The position numbers were made by a program, and so were the translations under genes. From positions 1-9,711 of the forward strand of contig PMBP01000336.1 of the NCBI GenBank assembly GCA_003152975.1: 9,711 nucleotides of DNA, in the 5' to 3' direction. This DNA comes from Phycisphaerales bacterium (GTDB lineage Bacteria; Planctomycetota; Phycisphaerae; Sedimentisphaerales; Anaerohalosphaeraceae). Positions 5,868 to 9,711 of the stretch are shown one piece after another; the first letter of the stretch is position 1, and each line of letters starts with the position of its first letter. Below the pieces are notes generated by a model. That model was not told the origin of the DNA. It was given only the letters and a program-made list of their open reading frames with translations, and made no database searches.

Positions 5868-5893
5868 CACCACCAAGGCACCAAGACACAAAG
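5868..5893 (+). repeat. CACCAAGGCACCAAGACAC-type repeat
   Basis: A 26-nt block rich in CACCA/ACCAAG words (CACCACC-AAGGCACC-AAGACACAAAG) sits between two AT-rich repeat copies. I recall similar blocks between genes of many environmental bacteria, but I cannot check this here. It encodes nothing visible. Confidence 0.5.
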
Positions 5894-5894
5894 G

Positions 5895-5926
5895 AATTGG
5901 AAATTGGAAATTTGAGATTTGACATT
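5895..5926 (+). repeat. AT-rich dispersed repeat, direct copy
   Basis: AATTGGAAATTGGAAATTTG followed by AGATTTGACATT is built from the same words as 124-158 and 9533-9563. A TTGACA at 5919-5924 is part of it and has no convincing -10 partner. Confidence 0.6.
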
Positions 5927-5930
5927 GGAT

Positions 5931-5945
5931 AAAACGAATCGTTTT
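5931..5945. other. Near-perfect palindrome AAAACGAATCGTTTT
   Basis: Seven base pairs (AAAACGA/TCGTTTT) flank a single central base. It could be an operator-like site or a small hairpin in the gspD leader. A second inverted repeat, GAAAAC-6 nt-GTTTTC, lies at 6029-6046 and starts with the same AAAACGAA word. No regulator can be named. Confidence 0.35.
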
Positions 5946-5970
5946 CTGGTGATTGGATGAAAAGAATGGG

Positions 5971-5990
5971 CCACAGAGAAACACAGAGAA
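5971..5990 (+). repeat. CACAGAGAA tandem repeat
   Basis: CCACAGAGAAACACAGAGAA contains the 9-mer CACAGAGAA twice in direct repeat (5972-5980 and 5982-5990). It is another short-word block within the gap before gspD. Confidence 0.55.
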
Positions 5991-5995
5991 TTTGG

Positions 5996-6027
5996 ATTGA
6001 CTATTGAATAGTGATTATTGACTATTT
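5996..6027 (+). repeat. TTGACTATTGAATAGTGATTATTGACTATT-type repeat
   Basis: The words TTGACTATT occur twice (5997-6005 and 6018-6026) around GAATAGTGATTA. The same family as 877-897. The rest of the gap, 6047-6098, shows no promoter or terminator that I can support. Confidence 0.6.
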
Positions 6028-6098
6028 GGAAAACGAAGAAGTTTTCGGCGTTTGGGACGATCTTGAAATCGAAGTGAAGTCGAAACGGGTTTTGTCGC

Positions 6099-6103
6099 AG
6101 GAG
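6099..6103 (+). promoter_or_regulatory. Ribosome binding site that decides the gspD start
   Basis: AGGAG ends 2 nt before ATG 6106 but 8 nt before the in-frame GTG 6112. The spacing is far too short for the ATG and ideal for the GTG, so GTG 6112 is preferred. Confidence 0.6.
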
Positions 6104-6111
6104 ACATGACG

Positions 6112-9100
6112 GTGAAATCAGTATATACGGTGGTGGCGCTGGTCGGGATCGGGCTGATGATTACGGGCGTGGCGGTGATGTCGCAGGAGCCGAAACCGGC
6201 GGGAGGCGGGGCACCGGCTGCGGCCGCGGCGCCAGCGTCCAAGCCGGAAACGCCGGCAGCACCGGCGGCGACGGACAAGCCCGCGGAGAAACCCGCCGGC
6301 AAACCGCAAGAGGGCGCGACGGCCGAGAAGCCGGCGGACGAGGATGCGGCCAAGCCGGCCGGCGAATCCAAGCCCGCCGACCCCAACGCGCCGAAAGCGG
6401 GCGAAGAAAAACCGTGGTCGCTGGACGAGCTGGAAAAGGTCCCGACCACGCCGCTGACGCCGGGCGAGCCGATGGAGTCGGTGAACCTGAACAATGTCGA
6501 GATGCGGATCATCCTGCAGAAGCTGGGCGAGTGGACGGGCAAGCCGATCATTCCCAGCAACGACGAGGTGATGAAGCAGCGGATCACGATTTATGCCAGC
6601 CAGCAATTGCCGCGAAGCTCGGCGTTGACGCTGGTGTATGCGGCGCTGCGATCGCGGGGGATCATCGCCGAGCATTACGACGACAAGATCATTCTCAAGC
6701 CCATCGCGCAGGCACGGCAGGGATATATCCCCACGGTGTCGGCCTCCGAGCCGCTGGTGAAGTTCGCCGACAAGTCGCAGATCGTGGAGAAATTTTTCCG
6801 CCTGCAGAACTACAGCCCGACGCGGCTGGTGGAGGTGATTTCGCCGCTGATCGCCGATTATGGACACATCACCGCGCTGGAGAACACGCGGGACATCGTG
6901 GTGATCGATACGGTGGAAAACCTGATCCGGATCGAGCAGATCATCAAGCAGCTTGATGTCCCCGAATCGGAGAAGGTGGTCGAGCAGGTCTTCGAGATCA
7001 AGAACACCGACCCGGGCGAGATCGTCCAGGTGCTGCAACTGATCCTGACCGATTTGAAGGGCGGCAAGACCCGGACTCGCGGGCAGGGCGGACAGCAGAC
7101 GCAAGCGGAAGCGCCCAAGGCGCAGGCGGCGCAGGGGCAACGAAGCGGAGCGCCCGGGGCCAATGCCAACCCGGCGCCGTCTGTGACGATCCCGTCGGAC
7201 ACGGTTCCGATCAAGCTGATCGCGATGCCCAAGCAGGGCTGGGTCATCGCGCGGGGCACCAACGAAGATATCGACCTGGTGGACGAGTGGATCAAGAAGC
7301 TGGATATTCCGGAGACGGTGCCGACGGGGCAAACGGTGGTTCCGGTCAAGTTTGTCGATCCTCGGGAAGTGGCGACCATCATCGGGAACGCCCTGCAGGA
7401 CATGCCGGGGGATGTCAAGGCGAACATCGTGGTGCAGGCGCTGAGCCAGTCCAAGCAGGTGGTGATCTTCGGCAGCGAAGAGAACCGCAAGATGGTCGAG
7501 CGGCTGATCGCGGAAGTGGATCTGCCCAGTCAGAATATATATTCGCAGAAGACCTTCACGCTCAAGCACGCCGATCCGGACCAGATCAAGACGAATATCG
7601 ATGCTTTGTTTGATGGGTCCTCCAGCAGTTCCAGCAGCAGTCGGGGCTTCGGCGGCGGCTTCGGCGGCTTCGGCGGCGGCTTTGGCCGCAGCAGCATTAG
7701 CGCCGACCAAGTGGTCAAGACGATTTCGTACCCGACGCAAAAGCAGGTGACGGTGATCGCGTCGGAGGAAAACCTCAAGAAGATCGCGGACCTGATCGAG
7801 AAGCAGTGGGACATTCCGCTGGATATCACCAAGGACCAGTACCGGCTGATCACGCTGAAAAACTCCGACCCGGTGCAGATGACGGATTTGCTGACGAAGC
7901 TGTTTACGGCCGAAAGCACCGGCAGCGGCAACAGCAACCTGATCCGGATGATCTTCGGAGGTAGCGGCAGCGAAGACGAAAAGAAGAAGATCGTCGGATC
8001 GCTGTATGGGATGCTGACCTTTGAGGCGGTGCCGGGGACCAAGAAGCTGATCGTGATCAGCAAGATCCCCGAAGCGTACGAGGTCATCGAGAAATTAGTG
8101 GTTAACCTGGACCGCGAGGAGAAGGCCGAAGTGCCCACCGTGGTCACGCTGAAGTACGCCGACGCCGAGGACCTGTGCGAACAGCTCAACGCGATGCTCA
8201 ACGAGGCGGGAACGACATCGACGATCCGTCGGAGCATCCGGGGGTTGACGACCTCCACTGCGTCCTCCACAAACGCGTCGCAGGGCACCGCCAGCAGTAT
8301 TTCGTCGGGGCAGGAGACCAATGCCGAGATGATCACGCCGTGGTGGAACCGCGCGCGGACGACGACCGACAAGGCGATGCCGACCAGCAACCTGATCGGG
8401 CAGGTACGGTTCGTGCCGGTACACCGGAGCAAGGCGATCATGATCCTGTCGCCGCCGGAATACCTGCAAGACCTCAAGCAACTGATCACCGATCTGGACA
8501 AGCCGGGGATGCAGGTGATGGTCAAGGTGGTGATTATCGAAGTGAACCTGAAAAAAGCGACCTCGATCGGCGTGCAGTTGGCCTCGGATCCGTCGGCGTT
8601 CGGGACGCTGGGCGTCAATGCGGTTTCGGCCCTGACCACCCTGTCGAATGGCAGCACCGGTCGGGACTATACGCTGACCGGGGGCACAAACACCGCGGCG
8701 CCGAATGTGACAGCCCCGACGGGATCGACGCAAGGTCTGGGCAGCGTGACCAGCGCCAACATCAGTGTCCTGGTGGATCTGCTGGTCGAACACGCCAACG
8801 GGCGGGTGCTGAACCAGCCGACCTTGTGGACCAAGGACAACGACGAAGCGACCTTTATCAAGGGCGAAAAGATCGCTTTTACCGGGGGTACCGTCAATAC
8901 CAGCACCGGATCAACACAGTCCATCAGTTATGACGATGTGGGTCTGACGCTGAAGGTTCGGCCGAATATTACTCCCGAGAAGGCCGTGGACATGACCGTG
9001 TATCTGAATATCTCCCAACTGGAGCTGGAAAATATCAACGGGCAGCGGGCCCGGAAGAACTTAGACACCACGACGCACATGATCATCAACAACGGCCAGT

Positions 9101-9537
9101 CGATCATGTTGGGCGGAATCCTGTACCAGAACAACGAAGAGACGCAGCAGAAGGTGCCGCTGCTGGGGGATGTCCCACTTCTGGGCGAGTTGTTCAAGCA
9201 CAAGCGGACCGAGGTGACCAACAGCGAACTACTGGTGTTCGTGACCCCGTATGTCATCGATGACAAAAAACTCGAGGCGATTCCGGCAGATCCGGATCAG
9301 CAGCCGCTGGAGGATTCCCGGGCCAAGCTCAAGACCACGCTGGAGCGGCTCAGAGACTCGTTGGACGAGGTGCTGGGCAAGCCGTATGAGCCGGCCGAGA
9401 AGGATTCGGAGAAGTCCGACACGGCGGCCGATGAGAAGGCCGACAAGACCAACGGCGAAAAGGCCGATGATGCGGCCAAGGACAAGGCGCCCTTGACCAC
9501 GGACAAGACGGTGGGCCCGACGGCGTTGAAGGATTGA
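6112..9537 (+). CDS. gspD: Type II secretion outer-membrane secretin GspD, extended
   Basis: GspD forms the multimeric outer-membrane channel through which folded proteins leave. From GTG 6112 the product is 1141 residues, against roughly 650-700 in well-known GspD. Order: signal peptide (MKSVYTVVALVGIGLMITGVAVMSQ); Ala/Pro/Lys-rich linker to about 120; N0 (VNLNNVEMRIILQKLGEWTG, about 121-201); six N1-like modules starting near 225, 288, 406, 479, 576 and 674, each with a 'vf.Lk..dp..i...l' entry and an 'vi.g..e....i..li..lD.p' exit; then the secretin domain (about 801-1051) with VMVKVVIIEVNL, VLVDLLVEHANGRVLNQPTL, KGEKIAF, SYDDVGLTLKVRPNI and VPLLGDVPLLGELFKHKR..TNSELLVFVTPYVI. A coiled and Lys/Asp/Ala-rich tail ends the protein. 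Module 4 carries a Ser7 then Gly/Phe loop (7617-7695). ATG 6106 is the alternative start. It is the last gene of the operon. The secretin family is certain; GspD rather than PilQ follows from the pseudopilin neighbours. Confidence 0.93.
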   Translation: MKSVYTVVALVGIGLMITGVAVMSQEPKPAGGGAPAAAAAPASKPETPAAPAATDKPAEKPAGKPQEGATAEKPADEDAAKPAGESKPADPNAPKAGEEKPWSLDELEKVPTTPLTPGEPMESVNLNNVEMRIILQKLGEWTGKPIIPSNDEVMKQRITIYASQQLPRSSALTLVYAALRSRGIIAEHYDDKIILKPIAQARQGYIPTVSASEPLVKFADKSQIVEKFFRLQNYSPTRLVEVISPLIADYGHITALENTRDIVVIDTVENLIRIEQIIKQLDVPESEKVVEQVFEIKNTDPGEIVQVLQLILTDLKGGKTRTRGQGGQQTQAEAPKAQAAQGQRSGAPGANANPAPSVTIPSDTVPIKLIAMPKQGWVIARGTNEDIDLVDEWIKKLDIPETVPTGQTVVPVKFVDPREVATIIGNALQDMPGDVKANIVVQALSQSKQVVIFGSEENRKMVERLIAEVDLPSQNIYSQKTFTLKHADPDQIKTNIDALFDGSSSSSSSSRGFGGGFGGFGGGFGRSSISADQVVKTISYPTQKQVTVIASEENLKKIADLIEKQWDIPLDITKDQYRLITLKNSDPVQMTDLLTKLFTAESTGSGNSNLIRMIFGGSGSEDEKKKIVGSLYGMLTFEAVPGTKKLIVISKIPEAYEVIEKLVVNLDREEKAEVPTVVTLKYADAEDLCEQLNAMLNEAGTTSTIRRSIRGLTTSTASSTNASQGTASSISSGQETNAEMITPWWNRARTTTDKAMPTSNLIGQVRFVPVHRSKAIMILSPPEYLQDLKQLITDLDKPGMQVMVKVVIIEVNLKKATSIGVQLASDPSAFGTLGVNAVSALTTLSNGSTGRDYTLTGGTNTAAPNVTAPTGSTQGLGSVTSANISVLVDLLVEHANGRVLNQPTLWTKDNDEATFIKGEKIAFTGGTVNTSTGSTQSISYDDVGLTLKVRPNITPEKAVDMTVYLNISQLELENINGQRARKNLDTTTHMIINNGQSIMLGGILYQNNEETQQKVPLLGDVPLLGELFKHKRTEVTNSELLVFVTPYVIDDKKLEAIPADPDQQPLEDSRAKLKTTLERLRDSLDEVLGKPYEPAEKDSEKSDTAADEKADKTNGEKADDAAKDKAPLTTDKTVGPTALKD

Positions 9538-9563
9538 AAATTGGATATTTGAAATTTGAAATT
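9533..9563 (+). repeat. AT-rich dispersed repeat overlapping the gspD stop
   Basis: ATTGAAAATTGG at 9533-9544 is identical to 133-144 and continues as ATATTTGAAATTTGAAATT. The TGA stop of gspD (9535-9537) is inside it, whereas at 133-144 the same 12-mer provides the TTG start of gspJ. Confidence 0.7.
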
Positions 9564-9582
9564 GCCGTAATCGGCGGTTTTT
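9560..9582 (+). terminator. Weak first terminator after gspD
   Basis: AATTGCCG (9560-9567) pairs with CGGCGGTT (9572-9579) around loop TAAT, eight pairs with two U-G wobbles, followed by a short T-run. It may act as a weak partner of the stronger terminator downstream. Confidence 0.4.
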
Positions 9583-9612
9583 ATCGAGATTGACGGTATT
9601 TCATAATCGAAA

Positions 9613-9649
9613 GGGTCGGGGCCAAAACGGCACCCGGCCCTCTTTTTTT
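9613..9649 (+). terminator. Strong rho-independent terminator of the T2SS operon
   Basis: GGGTCGGG (9613-9620) pairs with CCCGGCCC (9633-9640) with one U-G wobble; the stem extends by GCC/GGC past a bulged A around loop AAAAC. The tract TCTTTTTTT (9641-9649) follows at once. It marks the end of the transcript that includes gspD. Confidence 0.88.
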
Positions 9650-9662
9650 GGGGGGAAAGGTG

Positions 9663-9690
9663 TTGACAACCGGCGGAAGGGCCCTATATT
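9663..9690 (+). promoter_or_regulatory. Near-consensus sigma70-type promoter
   Basis: TTGACA (9663-9668, perfect -35) and TATATT (9685-9690, -10) are 16 nt apart. It follows directly after the terminator, so it should drive a separate downstream unit. An ATG at 9702 lies only about 5 nt after the expected start of transcription; if that is the start codon, the mRNA is nearly leaderless. Only three codons of any such gene are in the window, so no gene is called. Confidence 0.72.
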
Positions 9691-9711
9691 GGGCGGTTTA
9701 CATGGGCAAGA

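Noticed and set aside
5919..5947. TTGACA as a promoter for gspD
   Set aside because: The hexamer is part of the dispersed repeat and the 17-nt-spaced hexamer is TTTTCT, a poor -10. The TTGACT words at 5997 and 6018 also lack partners.
5829..6105. CRISPR array or tRNA in the repeat-rich gap
   Set aside because: Repeat words differ in sequence and spacing, there are no regular spacers, and no cloverleaf can be drawn.
6118..7740. 540-residue ORF on the - strand within gspD
   Set aside because: Arg/His/Leu/Asp-rich antisense shadow of a clear secretin gene; no recognisable motif.

Overview
The window carries the distal half of a type II secretion (T2SS) gene cluster, all on the + strand: gspJ, gspK, a gspL (PilM-PilN type) gene, a gspM (PilO type) gene, an HR-domain (GspC/PilP type) gene and a very long gspD secretin gene, closed by a strong rho-independent terminator. 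The missing core parts (GspE ATPase, GspF, major pseudopilin GspG, minor GspH/I, prepilin peptidase) would have to lie elsewhere, most likely upstream. Coding DNA is GC-rich with GC-rich third positions. The gaps are AT-rich and built from short dispersed repeats. The mix of a GC-rich genome, proteins with long Gly/Ala/Pro low-complexity segments, a secretin with many N-modules and this repeat filler suggests a planctomycete-like bacterium from an environmental genome. That assignment is an inference; no rRNA or marker gene is present.

Layout: 1-133, possible 3' end of an upstream gene and a repeat that runs into the gspJ start. 134-874, gspJ minor pseudopilin. 931-2895, gspK, twice normal size because of a Gly/Gln/Arg-rich insertion of about 240 residues and an extra helix-hairpin-helix. 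2892-4307, gspL, overlapping gspK by 4 nt. 4308-4477, repeat-bearing gap and an amber-interrupted start of gspM. 4478-4963, body of gspM. 4964-5078, repeat-bearing gap. 5079-5828, HR-domain protein with a Met/Arg/Glu and Gly tail. 5829-6105, a 277-nt gap made largely of dispersed repeats. 6112-9537, gspD. 9538-9711, two terminators, then a near-consensus promoter aimed at a gene starting at or beyond the right edge.

How the genes work together: GspJ and GspK form part of the pseudopilus tip. GspL, GspM and the HR protein are the inner-membrane assembly platform and its link to the secretin, and GspD is the outer-membrane channel. From gspL onward the order (PilM+PilN fused, PilO, PilP-like, PilQ-like) is that of the type IV pilus pilMNOPQ operon, not the common gspC-D-E-F...-M order.

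Most notable: an in-frame TAG inside a 12-bp perfect palindrome that splits the GspM N-terminus; the giant Gly-rich insertion in GspK; six N1-like modules in GspD where three are usual; and dispersed repeats so closely packed against genes that the same 12-mer supplies the start codon of gspJ and the stop codon of gspD.
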